In this document: positions 1-7,420 of the stretch, in pieces | Position numbering within the stretch: position 1 is the first letter of the stretch | Layout: every line of letters begins with the position of its first letter | Assembly: GCA_965197795.1 (NCBI GenBank) | Contig: OZ240228.1 | Coordinates: forward strand, 2,480,001-2,544,000 | Reading direction: 5' to 3' | Source of the DNA: WHTK01 sp965197795 | Lineage (GTDB): Bacteria; Chloroflexota; Dehalococcoidia; DSTF01; WHTK01 | DNA: 64,000 nt | The notes under the pieces: generated by a model | The model's input: only the letters and a program-made list of their open reading frames with translations | Database searches by the model: none | Told to the model about the DNA's origin: nothing | Made by a program: the position numbers and the translations under genes

Positions 1-32
1 CTACACCCCGGATCCGTCTACAGAATACACGG

Positions 33-413
33 CTACTGCGCCGCCTCTGGACAGCTATCGCACGGCGCCGGCTCTGCGTGAGCGTAGCCGCATCCGGCGC
101 ACTCCCACGTCGTCAACGGCGCCAGCCAGCGGTCGTGCTCCGTGTCCCAACGCCGATGCTCGTGCTCGCGACGCAGCGCCGCGCTGCACCGCGGACAGGC
201 GTCACCCAGCAACGACCTCGCCCTCGACTCCTGCATCCGCGCGCTCAGCAGGTACGCCAGCACCGAGAAGAAGACGCCGATGCCCAGCAAGCTGCCCGCG
301 GCCGTCGAAACCAGAGAACTGGCGAGAAGGAAGGCCGCCAGGCCCCAGGCCGCCGCTCCCGTGACGTCGAGAAATAGGCTCAGCGCTCCCGCGCCGCTGC
401 GAAGCGCGCTCAC
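33..413 (-). CDS. Small membrane protein with C-terminal zinc ribbon
   Basis: A 126-residue protein whose family I do not recognise. Residues about 13-57 form two hydrophobic segments, so it is probably a membrane protein. The C-terminal third has three Cys-x-x-Cys pairs (73/76, 105/108, 118/121), which suggests a zinc ribbon facing the cytoplasm. The start is a GTG at 413, two bases after the pyrD stop, so it is probably translated together with pyrD. The same reading frame stays open upstream across pyrD, but that part is only antisense-like shadow. Role unknown. Confidence 0.7.
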   Translation of the reverse strand: MSALRSGAGALSLFLDVTGAAAWGLAAFLLASSLVSTAAGSLLGIGVFFSVLAYLLSARMQESRARSLLGDACPRCSAALRREHEHRRWDTEHDRWLAPLTTWECAGCGYAHAEPAPCDSCPEAAQ

Positions 414-415
414 GG

Positions 416-1363
416 TTACGTCTTGGCCTTGACCCGGCCGGCGCCCACCAAGTCGCCAATATCCGAAACGCCGTGCTCGCAGCAGTAACGCTCGAGGCCG
501 TCCAGGACCTGAATCGGCGCCAGTGGGTTGGCGAACGTGGCCGTCCCGACCTGCACCGCGCTCGCGCCCGCCATCAGGTAATCGACCGCGTCCTCCGCCG
601 TCGTTACGCCACCGCAGCCGATAACCGGCACGTCGACGGCGCCCGCGACCTCGTGGACCTGGCGCAGTTGCACCGGCTTGAGCGCCGGGCCGGACAGTCC
701 GGCGTACGTCGTGGCGATCATCGGCCGCCCCCGCCCGCGGTCGATCGCCATGCCGACCAGCGTGTTGCCGACGCACAGCGCATGCGCCCCCTCGCCAACC
801 ACCGCCCTGGCCACGAGCTTCGGATCGCTGACGTTGGGCGTCAGCTTGGCGATGACCGGCAGGGTTGTGGCGCGCATCACGCGGCGTACGACGTCGGCTG
901 CTGCTTCCGGCTCCTGGCCGAACTCGATGCCGCCGCGCTCCGTGTTGGGACAGCTCAGGTTCAGCTCGATACCGCTGAAACCGTCGACGCCCTCCAGCCG
1001 CGCCGCGACCTCGGCATACTCGCCAACCGTAAAGCCCATGATGCTGACGATGACCGGCACGCGCCACGTTTCGTACACCGGCGCGAGGTCGCGCACCAGC
1101 GCCGTAACGCCGACATTCTGCAGGCCTATCGAGTTGAGCATGCCGCCCGGTGTCTCCGCAATGCGTTGCGGCGGGTTGCCGCGTCGCGGCGCCAGCGTCG
1201 TCGTCTTCGTGACGATCGCCCCAAGGCGTTGGATGTCGAAGACCCTCTGGTAGTCCAGTCCGTAACCAAAGGTACCGGACGCTACCAGCACCGGGTTCGG
1301 CAGCACCAGACTGCGCTTCGCGCCCGGCGCCAGCTCTATTTCCATTCGCACCGCGCTGGTCAT
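416..1363 (-). CDS. pyrD: Dihydroorotate dehydrogenase, catalytic subunit (class 1B type)
   Basis: Oxidises dihydroorotate to orotate in pyrimidine synthesis, using FMN in a TIM barrel. The 315-residue length is normal. Visible hallmarks are the substrate-loop motif NLSCPN with the catalytic cysteine at residue 138, the FMN-phosphate region VIGCGGV, and the C-terminal GASAVQVGTA segment. Class 1B enzymes pair with the iron-sulfur flavoprotein PyrK, and a pyrK gene lies 7 kb away at 8570-9430, so the two subunits are encoded at separate sites here. It starts with ATG three bases after the comB-like stop, so the two genes probably share a transcript. Confidence 0.96.
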   Translation of the reverse strand: MTSAVRMEIELAPGAKRSLVLPNPVLVASGTFGYGLDYQRVFDIQRLGAIVTKTTTLAPRRGNPPQRIAETPGGMLNSIGLQNVGVTALVRDLAPVYETWRVPVIVSIMGFTVGEYAEVAARLEGVDGFSGIELNLSCPNTERGGIEFGQEPEAAADVVRRVMRATTLPVIAKLTPNVSDPKLVARAVVGEGAHALCVGNTLVGMAIDRGRGRPMIATTYAGLSGPALKPVQLRQVHEVAGAVDVPVIGCGGVTTAEDAVDYLMAGASAVQVGTATFANPLAPIQVLDGLERYCCEHGVSDIGDLVGAGRVKAKT

Positions 1364-1366
1364 CGG

Positions 1367-2053
1367 CTAATTATAGGCGCGCAAGGTCAGCAGCCCCGCC
1401 TCCTCGCGAGCCCTCATGACGAAACCGAATCGGTCAGGCGTAAGGCAGGTCTCGACGTCGCGCTGGTGGACGCCCGGTATCCCTGCTTCGACCCGCGGCC
1501 GCATCGCCTTCGCCGCGTCCGACTCCGCGGCGCGCTCCAGATACAGCGCCGCATCAGCCGCAGGGTCCTCGACCAGCGCTGCGATGTACTCGGCGCAAGC
1601 CCGGTCTTCTTCCGCCGCGCCGCCCTCGCCCGTTACCACGTAGTAGACCTTCAGCGCTCCTGAGTCGTGCAGCGCCGACGCGGTCGCCGCGGCGCAGACG
1701 AAGCTGGCGCAGTACAGGTTGTCCGCCCGCTTCGCCGCCACAGCGCCAACCGTGCCCGCCGTGGTCCTCTGCACGATCGTGCGCCCCTTCAGGTCATGCT
1801 CCTGCAGCTCGACCGGTGAATTAGTCAGATCGAATCCGTCGTACGGTCGGGAATCCTTGAGGGCCAGTGCTCCCGGTAGAGAAGCCTTCAGCCTGAGGGC
1901 GGTGTCGGTATCGTCACTCAGCAGGATGCGTTCTGCGCCGAGGTGAAACGCCCACGCCGCCGTCGTGTAGGCACGCAGCACGTCGATCACCACGGCGGTG
2001 CCGGACACGGCCCCGCACTCGGCGATGCTGACGTAGACAGCCTCGTGCTTCAC
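1367..2053 (-). CDS. 2-phosphosulfolactate phosphatase family (ComB-like)
   Basis: Matches the ComB family, whose characterised member removes phosphate from 2-phosphosulfolactate in coenzyme M synthesis. The 228-residue protein shows the family segments VIDVLRAYTTAA near residue 22, DLTNSPVE near 75 and TTAGT near 98. Many non-methanogenic bacteria carry homologues whose substrate is untested, so the true reaction here is uncertain; a phosphatase on a small phospho-acid is a reasonable inference. The start codon is GTG at 2053. It sits directly ahead of pyrD (three bases apart) and just downstream of a strong terminator of the preceding gene. Confidence 0.85.
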   Translation of the reverse strand: MKHEAVYVSIAECGAVSGTAVVIDVLRAYTTAAWAFHLGAERILLSDDTDTALRLKASLPGALALKDSRPYDGFDLTNSPVELQEHDLKGRTIVQRTTAGTVGAVAAKRADNLYCASFVCAAATASALHDSGALKVYYVVTGEGGAAEEDRACAEYIAALVEDPAADAALYLERAAESDAAKAMRPRVEAGIPGVHQRDVETCLTPDRFGFVMRAREEAGLLTLRAYN

Positions 2054-2084
2054 GCCCTCAGTATCGCGAACGCCGCGACTCGAG

Positions 2085-2128
2085 ACAAAGAAAAGCGGAG
2101 AGGTCCGACCGAGGGTGACCTCTCCGCT
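2085..2128 (-). terminator. Rho-independent terminator after the zinc-ribbon gene
   Basis: On the minus strand a perfect 12-bp stem (2117-2128 pairing with 2094-2105) with an 11-base loop is followed by a T-rich run (TTTTCTTTGT, complement of 2084-2093). It ends transcription of the small gene at 2150-2407. Only about 30 bases separate it from the GTG of the comB-like gene, so that gene either has a very compact promoter or depends on readthrough. Confidence 0.85.
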
Positions 2129-2149
2129 GATGGGGCTTGGGTTCGCTCC

Positions 2150-2407
2150 CTATTCGTCGGCGACTGGCGCCTTCTCTCTCACGACGGGCCGACTGCCGCC
2201 ACCCATGCGGCTGATGCTGCGCATCGGGTTGCCTTCCCAGAGCGTATCGGCGGCGGAGTTCTGGAATTCGCGCTCTTCACCACACTGCTTGCAGATTCCG
2301 TGGCTGGTCGCGCCATGCGGGCTCTCGATTACCCAGTGGTGACGGCAGAGGGGCTCCTCATCCGAGCCTGCCTGGAAAACGTTCTCTTCGATTACCGGGG
2401 TTCGCAT
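2150..2407 (-). CDS. Small zinc-ribbon-like protein
   Basis: An 85-residue protein with a central HHWVIE...GICKQCGEE segment: a histidine pair followed by a Cys-x-x-Cys. This layout is common in short Chloroflexota proteins of unknown role and suggests one bound zinc ion. I place the start at the ATG at 2407 because AGGAGGTG lies at ideal distance before it; a further ATG at 2440 has no such site. It is a single-gene unit ending in the strong terminator at 2085-2128. Confidence 0.75.
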   Translation of the reverse strand: MRTPVIEENVFQAGSDEEPLCRHHWVIESPHGATSHGICKQCGEEREFQNSAADTLWEGNPMRSISRMGGGSRPVVREKAPVADE

Positions 2408-2503
2408 TCGACCCACCTCCTGATCCTTCCACCCGTCCATTCCCTATATACGTCGGCAAGACTGCGCTGGATGATGTCCTGCTCGCCTAAAAGAATTATC
2501 GCT

Positions 2504-2533
2504 TTGACATGGTTTATCGTAAAGGTTTATACG
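2504..2533 (+). promoter_or_regulatory. Candidate sigma-70-type promoter of sufR-mrp
   Basis: A perfect TTGACA at 2504-2509 is followed after 18 bases by TATACG at 2528-2533, in an AT-rich stretch unlike the surrounding DNA. It points toward the SufR-like gene at 2635. The overlapping repeats at 2511-2537 cover the spacer and -10 box. Confidence 0.6.
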
Positions 2534-2537
2534 TAAA
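2511..2537 (+). promoter_or_regulatory. Tandem operator-like repeats over the promoter
   Basis: GGTTTATCGTAAA (2511-2523) is followed immediately by GGTTTATACGTAAA (2524-2537). Each copy is itself an imperfect inverted repeat (TTTA..TAAA). They lie over the promoter spacer and -10 box, where a repressor would block transcription. A perfect 10-bp palindrome CTGTTAACAG at 2607-2616 lies closer to the gene. Autoregulation by the downstream regulator is an inference. Confidence 0.45.
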
Positions 2538-2634
2538 ATACCTGAAAAGATTCATTAAATAAGTGCTAAACCGTTCCTTCTAGCCGCCGAGGCGTTTATG
2601 ATGTAACTGTTAACAGAGAATCTCCCTTTTCTTT

Positions 2635-3303
2635 ATGCAGACTACGAAGCATCAAATACTCGAACTCCTCAAACGCACCGGCAGCGCCACCGTCGAAGAG
2701 GCCGCCGGCTCCCTCTCTATCGCCTCCATGACGGCGCGCCAGCACCTGCTCGGCCTCGAGCGCGACGGGCTGGTGCAGTCAGAGAAGGTGAAGCGCGCCA
2801 ATGGACGGCCCCACTACCTCTTCCTCCTGACGCCCAAGGGCGACGAATTGTTCCCGCGCCGCTTCGACGTCCTCGCCGCCATCCTTCTGGATGAAGTCGG
2901 TGCGCTGCGAGCCGAAGACCTCGACGGCCTCGACGGCGACGGCAAGCGCTCTCTGATGGTCCAGCGCGCCGCGGACCGCCTCGCCGAGCGTTATCGCTTC
3001 GCCATCGACGGCCGCAGCCTGCCGGAACGCATCCAGGCGCTGACCGCGGTCCTGCACACGATCGGCGGCTTCGCGGAATGGACTGAGACCGAAGACGGCT
3101 TCGAAATTCGTGACTACAACTGCGTCTTCGCCAGCTTGACCAGCCAGAGCGATGGCTGCCCCGGCCACCTTCGATTGATCACCCAGCTGCTGCAGTGGCC
3201 CGCACGGCACGAGATCTTCGATGACGGGCGGGTGCGTTGCTGTCGCTACATCGTCTCCCCGTATCCAGATCAAACCCAGGAAGGACTGTTCCTGAATGCC
3301 TGA
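2635..3303 (+). CDS. SufR-like iron-sulfur regulator
   Basis: A 222-residue transcription factor with an N-terminal winged helix (about 1-75, DeoR/ArsR-like) and a C-terminal sensor region. The sensor has cysteines at DYNCVF, DGCPGH and VRCCRY, close to the spacing that ligates an Fe-S cluster in SufR, the repressor of Fe-S assembly operons. It overlaps the mrp start by eight bases, so regulator and Fe-S carrier are co-translated, which supports an Fe-S sensing role. The target is probably its own promoter, which bears tandem operator-like repeats. No suf operon is in the window. Confidence 0.8.
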   Translation: MQTTKHQILELLKRTGSATVEEAAGSLSIASMTARQHLLGLERDGLVQSEKVKRANGRPHYLFLLTPKGDELFPRRFDVLAAILLDEVGALRAEDLDGLDGDGKRSLMVQRAADRLAERYRFAIDGRSLPERIQALTAVLHTIGGFAEWTETEDGFEIRDYNCVFASLTSQSDGCPGHLRLITQLLQWPARHEIFDDGRVRCCRYIVSPYPDQTQEGLFLNA

Positions 3304-4360
3304 CGTTAGTCAAGACGTCGTGATGCAGGCTCTGAGCGAGGTCGAGGACCCCGAGCTGCACCGCGACATCATCTCTCTCAACATGGTCCGCGACCTCAAG
3401 ATCGCCGGCGACACGGTCTCCATGACGCTGATGCTGACGACGCCGGCTTGCCCGCTGACCGGCCCGTTCAAGGAAGCCGTCGAGACCGCACTGCTCGCCG
3501 TACCCGGCGTCGCGACGGCCAACGTAGCGCTGGACGCTGAGGTGCGCTCACACCGCGGCCCGGAGGAGCGCAAGCCCGTCGAGGGCGTCAAGAACATCAT
3601 CGCCGTCGCCTCCAACAAGGGCGGCGTCGGCAAATCGACCGTCGCGACCAACCTCGCGATCGCGCTGGCGCGCCACGGCGCCAAGGTCGGCATCCTCGAC
3701 GGCGACATCACCGGCCCCAACATCCCCACCATGATGGGCTTCGAGGCAGGTTTTCAAGCCGAGAGCGAGGGTGGCCTCAAACCGACCGAGAAGTACGGCG
3801 TCATGGTCTGCTCCATCGGCTTCGCGCTGCCCAAGGGCACGCCCGTCGTCTGGCGCGGCCCGATGATCGGCACCGCCATGCGCGACTTCCTGCACAACGT
3901 CCCCTGGGGCGAGCTCGACTACCTACTCGTCGACTTGCCGCCGGGCACTTCGGACGCCTCGATGAGCATGGTGCAGGAAGCGCCGATCGCCGGCGCTGTC
4001 GTCGTCAGCACACCGCAGACCGTCGCGCTGGAAGACGCCACCAAGGCCGTCGGCATGTTCGACCGCATGCAGGTGCCGGTGTTCGGCATCATCGAGAACA
4101 TGAGCTATTTCATCGCCCCGGATACGGGAAATCGATACGAGATATTCGGACATGGCGGCGCTAAGATGGCGGCGGAGGAGCTCGGCCTCGAGTTCCTGGG
4201 CGAGATCCCGCTGGACCAGGCAACCCGAGAGGCGTCCGACTCCGGTACGCCGGTGACGCAGCTCACGCCTGACTCCGACTCAGCGCAGGCGTTCATGTCC
4301 ATAGCAAAGAAGATCGCTGCCCGTTGCAGCGTACAAAACTACCTTGAGGAGACCGCATAA
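3296..4360 (+). CDS. mrp: Mrp/ApbC-type Fe-S cluster carrier ATPase
   Basis: A 354-residue P-loop protein that holds and passes on iron-sulfur clusters. Residues 1-85 are a MIP18/DUF59 domain. The ATPase follows, with the deviant Walker A GGVGKST near residue 105 and LVDLPPGTSD near 215. Many Mrp proteins carry a Cys-x-x-Cys after ENMSYF that binds the bridging cluster; here the segment reads ENMSYFIAPDTG, so both cysteines are absent. The protein may bind its cluster differently or act as an accessory ATPase. AGGAAGGA precedes the ATG. Transcribed with the SufR-like gene. Confidence 0.93.
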   Translation: MPDVSQDVVMQALSEVEDPELHRDIISLNMVRDLKIAGDTVSMTLMLTTPACPLTGPFKEAVETALLAVPGVATANVALDAEVRSHRGPEERKPVEGVKNIIAVASNKGGVGKSTVATNLAIALARHGAKVGILDGDITGPNIPTMMGFEAGFQAESEGGLKPTEKYGVMVCSIGFALPKGTPVVWRGPMIGTAMRDFLHNVPWGELDYLLVDLPPGTSDASMSMVQEAPIAGAVVVSTPQTVALEDATKAVGMFDRMQVPVFGIIENMSYFIAPDTGNRYEIFGHGGAKMAAEELGLEFLGEIPLDQATREASDSGTPVTQLTPDSDSAQAFMSIAKKIAARCSVQNYLEETA

Positions 4361-5586
4361 TTTCTGAGTGGCTATCTTTCCTGAACCGATCCAAGCAAGG
4401 TGACGGCGCCGCACCCGCGAGCGCCCCGGCCGAAGAAACCGCCGCAGAGGAGAAACCCAGGCGTCGCGGCGGACGCACCCGAAAGACCCCCGTAGCCTCG
4501 ACTGAAGCCGATTCGCCTGCCGAGACAGCGCCCGTTGAAACGCCGGCCCCCGAAGCGCCGGTAGCAAGCGAAGAACCGACAACCGACGCTCCGCGCCCCC
4601 GCGCTCGACGCGGCTCGCGCGGTGGTGCCGGGCGCTCTCGCGCCCGCGCCGAAAACGCGGAAGCCCCGGCAGAGCCCGCCGCGGAGGCAACTCCGGAGCC
4701 CCAGGCGGCAAGCGAGCCGGAGCCAGCAGCCGAGCCCGTCTCTGAAGTCACAGCCGAAGCTGGAGCCGATGCGCCCCGCTCGCGCTCCCGTGGCGGCACG
4801 CGCGGCGGCGCCGGCCGCCGCAAGCCGTCCGGCCGGCCCGTGGCTCCCGAACTGGCACCGTCAGACCACGGACCGCCGCCCGCAACCAACGGTCGCCGCT
4901 CCCGGTCGGAGCGCCCGTCCGCGCCGGCTCCGTCACGTGGCGGCAGCGGTGGTGGCGGCGGCATCGAGGGGCTGATCGCGCGACAGAACGTCCTGTTCGA
5001 GGACTTCGCGCAGCAGCAGTCGCAAACCCTGCGCGACGTGCAGCGCGCCCTGCGTGGCGCCGGCGGCGCCCAGGGCGCGTCCGGCAACATGATGGCGCTG
5101 CCCAAGGTCGCCATCTTCCTCGACGTCCCCAACCTGATCTACGCTGCCGACCAGATGAACGTGAAGGTCGACTTCGGCAAGCTGCTGGACTATCTAACGG
5201 AAGGCCGTCAGCTGGTCCGCGCCACCGCTTACGCGCCGATCACGGACGACCCGCAAACCCGCTTTGAGAAGCAGCGCTTCGTCGAACCCGTGATCAACAA
5301 CGGCTACAAGATCATCACCAAGCCCTGGAAACGCTTCAACGACGGCAGCATGAAGGCCAACTTCGACATCGAGCTCGCCGTCGACATCCTGACCATGTCG
5401 GACCGCCTCGACGTGGTGGTCCTACTCTCCGGCGATGGCGACTTCCGTCGCGTCTGTGAGCTGGTCGAGAGCAAGGGCGTCCGCGTCGAGGTCGTCTCGT
5501 TCTCTCAGAGCACCGCCATGGAGTTGCGCTCCGTCGCGGACCAGTACACGGACCTCAACACCATCCTCAACATCGTCGGCGGCTAG
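4360..5586 (+). CDS. NYN-domain (PIN-like) protein with long disordered N-terminus
   Basis: The C-terminal 165 residues form a NYN/DUF88 domain, a PIN-like fold often with RNase activity: FLDVPN, DIELAVD and SGDGDF give the acidic metal-binding residues. Before it lie over 200 residues rich in Ala, Pro, Glu and Arg with RGG-like clusters, probably disordered and perhaps RNA-binding. The frame is open right back to the mrp stop, but the only start-like codons near the Shine-Dalgarno GAGGAG (4346-4351) are ATA (4357) and ATT (4360). GTG at 4840 would give a 248-residue form keeping the NYN domain. I favour ATT because third-position bias continues upstream; the start is uncertain. Confidence 0.75.
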   Translation: MSEWLSFLNRSKQGDGAAPASAPAEETAAEEKPRRRGGRTRKTPVASTEADSPAETAPVETPAPEAPVASEEPTTDAPRPRARRGSRGGAGRSRARAENAEAPAEPAAEATPEPQAASEPEPAAEPVSEVTAEAGADAPRSRSRGGTRGGAGRRKPSGRPVAPELAPSDHGPPPATNGRRSRSERPSAPAPSRGGSGGGGGIEGLIARQNVLFEDFAQQQSQTLRDVQRALRGAGGAQGASGNMMALPKVAIFLDVPNLIYAADQMNVKVDFGKLLDYLTEGRQLVRATAYAPITDDPQTRFEKQRFVEPVINNGYKIITKPWKRFNDGSMKANFDIELAVDILTMSDRLDVVVLLSGDGDFRRVCELVESKGVRVEVVSFSQSTAMELRSVADQYTDLNTILNIVGG

Positions 5587-5609
5587 CCGCGACCGCGCGA
5601 GCAACGTAA

Positions 5610-5637
5610 AGAGGGACGGTCACGCGACCGTCCCTCT
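5610..5637 (+). terminator. Terminator hairpin after the NYN gene
   Basis: A perfect 12-bp stem (AGAGGGACGGTC with its complement at 5626-5637) and a 4-base loop lie 24 bases after the stop. Only a short T-poor tail follows on the plus strand, so termination strength is uncertain. Confidence 0.65.
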
Positions 5638-5680
5638 TGCACTTGGAACCTGGCACCTGCCACCGGTGTATACAGGACGG

Positions 5681-6057
5681 ATGGAGATCTCCTCCTCAGA
5701 ACGTGAGATGGTCCTGCAGGCCCGCGCCGGCGATGCCGGTGCGTACGCCGCGCTGGTGCAACATCACCAGGAAGCAGCGTTTCGCGCCGCTTACCTGCGC
5801 AACCTTCGCTGAGCCCGGCCTCTATCCCTACTACTGCAGCCTGCACCCGGCCATGCTCGGAGCCGTGGCCGTCGGCGACTCGCTCAGTCTCGGCGTCATC
5901 GTGCCAGAGCCGATGCAACCGCAGATCGAACCGCCGACGCAGGCGGCTCCGGTCGAGGCCGTGTCCGGCTCACGTCTGTCCCCTGCGTTTGCAGGCCTGA
6001 TCGTGGTCACAGGGCTCGTCTCGGCAGGCGGCGGCTATTTGCTGCGGGGGTCGCAAG
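5681..6057 (+). pseudogene. Chimeric remnant: ECF sigma-factor start joined to cupredoxin end
   Basis: From ATG 5681 about 40 codons read as the start of a sigma-70/ECF factor region 2 (ARAGDAGAYAALVQHH..AAFRAAYLR), then a stop follows at 5810-5812. In another frame, from about 5798, the sequence reads as the end of a plastocyanin-like cupredoxin: EPGLYPYYCSLHPAM with the copper-binding Cys, His and Met, then a hydrophobic segment LIVVTGLVSAGGGYLL. The simplest reading is a deletion that removed the rest of the sigma gene and the first part of the cupredoxin gene. TATACA at 5669-5674 is a leftover promoter -10 box. An assembly join is also possible. Confidence 0.65.
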
Positions 6058-6059
6058 CC

Positions 6060-6509
6060 CTAGAGCTCGCCGCGGTTGGCCCGCGCCACGAACGCCTCCA
6101 GCGTGATGATGCGCAGCAGCTCATCGTGGCGCATGAACTGCCACAGCCCGCCGTCGGTGTAGAAGTCGCGCAGCGTCCAGGCCGGCCCGCCGAGCACCAG
6201 GTACGCCCTCGTGTAGCGCTCCGGGTCCGACAGCGCGGCCTGGATCAGGCACATCGCCTCGTACGGCACCTTCTGCTCCGCCGTCCCGGACGTCTGCTGC
6301 CACTTCAACGAAAGCAGGTAACCGCGCCCCTCTGGGTTGTACGCCACCAGGTCGACGATGTGCTTGCCGCCGCCCAACCGCTCGCCGATATCGACCTGTC
6401 GGAAGTATTCGTAACCGCCCTGCTCCAGCGCCGGCAGCACCATCGCCTCCATCACCGCCCCCGTCGTCGTGCCCTTCTTGGCGTACGGCAGGTCCTTGCG
6501 CGCGACCAC
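6060..6509 (-). CDS. Putative PD-(D/E)XK restriction endonuclease
   Basis: A 149-residue protein beginning at GTG 6509, two bases after the methyltransferase stop. It has the layout of small nuclease-fold proteins: KKGTTTGAVMEAMVLPAL near 11-28, then IVDLVAYN (Asp 53) and YLLSLKWQ (Lys 69) as the likely D...xK metal site, with serine where the second acidic residue is usual. An alignment-free call, so nuclease activity is inferred mainly from fold motifs and from coupling to a DNA methyltransferase. Together they look like a compact type II restriction-modification pair whose site is unknown, possibly GATC. Confidence 0.65.
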   Translation of the reverse strand: MVARKDLPYAKKGTTTGAVMEAMVLPALEQGGYEYFRQVDIGERLGGGKHIVDLVAYNPEGRGYLLSLKWQQTSGTAEQKVPYEAMCLIQAALSDPERYTRAYLVLGGPAWTLRDFYTDGGLWQFMRHDELLRIITLEAFVARANRGEL

Positions 6510-6511
6510 GC

Positions 6512-7351
6512 CTACAACCCCCTCGTCGCGATGACTTCGATCGCCTTGGTGCGGTCGCCGTTGCAGCTGATCATGCGCGGAGCCGCCATCGTCTTGATCT
6601 TGAATCCCAGGTCTCGGTAGAGCTTCCTGATCCGGCTCGTTGCCTGGTTCGACAGCACGACCGGGCCGGGGTGTCTCGCCAGCCATTCGGCTAGGCGCAC
6701 CTGCTCCTCCCAGCCGAACGTCTCCTTGCTGTACTGCGTGAACTCCACGTCGTACGGCGGGTCGGCGTAGATGAAGTCGTCCGGCTCCAGCGCCAGCGAC
6801 TCGAAGTCGCCCGTCGTGAAGCGCCAGCCCGCCATCGCCTGGTCGTACATCGAGAGGTCGCGAGCGTAGTTGATCGACTCGTGGCGGCCGAACGGCACGT
6901 TGAACTCGCCCTTGCGATTGAAGCGGCAGAGCCCGTTGTAGCCGGTGTGGTTGAGGTAGTAGAAGAGCTGCGCCGCCTCCTGGCTCTCAGCGCCGCCGTC
7001 GCCGATCAGCTGGTTGAAGCGCGTCCGCTGGCGATAGTACAGCTCGCTCTCGTTGCGCATCTCGATGTCGAGCTGCAGGCCGCCCGAGAGCCACCGGTAG
7101 AAGTTGATGTTGTGCGGGTTGAGGTCGTTGAGCAGCGCCCGCTGCGGCCGCAGCCCCAGCGCCACCGCCAGCCCGCCGGCCAGCGGCTCCACCAGGCGAC
7201 AGTCGCGATACCGCGCGTAGGTCTTGCGCAGAAGGGGGACAAGCCAGCGCTTGCCGCCGGCCCACTTCAGCGGCGGGCGCAGCGGTCGAAGACTCGACTC
7301 TGCGAGCTCCAGCTCGGCGTCAGACGCGGCGGGGGGTGCCTGGATCGCCAT
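6512..7351 (-). CDS. DNA adenine methyltransferase (Dam family)
   Basis: Transfers methyl groups to the N6 of adenine in DNA. The 279-residue protein has the family order of motifs: PPLKWAGGKRWL near residue 26 for S-adenosylmethionine binding, LVEPLAGGLAVAL near 54, and the catalytic DPPY near 196 (FIYADPPYDVEF). The length and the central NHTGYNGLCRFNRKGEFNVPFG block match the D12/Dam class, whose members usually recognise GATC. It is followed immediately by a putative nuclease gene, so it probably protects host DNA in a restriction-modification pair and is not an orphan Dam. Confidence 0.9.
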   Translation of the reverse strand: MAIQAPPAASDAELELAESSLRPLRPPLKWAGGKRWLVPLLRKTYARYRDCRLVEPLAGGLAVALGLRPQRALLNDLNPHNINFYRWLSGGLQLDIEMRNESELYYRQRTRFNQLIGDGGAESQEAAQLFYYLNHTGYNGLCRFNRKGEFNVPFGRHESINYARDLSMYDQAMAGWRFTTGDFESLALEPDDFIYADPPYDVEFTQYSKETFGWEEQVRLAEWLARHPGPVVLSNQATSRIRKLYRDLGFKIKTMAAPRMISCNGDRTKAIEVIATRGL

Positions 7352-7420
7352 CGAATTGCCTAAAGGCTAGCGCGGCTTAGCGATTATGGCAATCGAAACT
7401 GGAATAGAATTCTCTTCCTG

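Noticed and set aside
5637..6620. A 327-codon plus-strand frame joining the cupredoxin remnant to sequence beyond 6060.
   Set aside because: Beyond about 6057 it is only the complement of the nuclease and methyltransferase genes.
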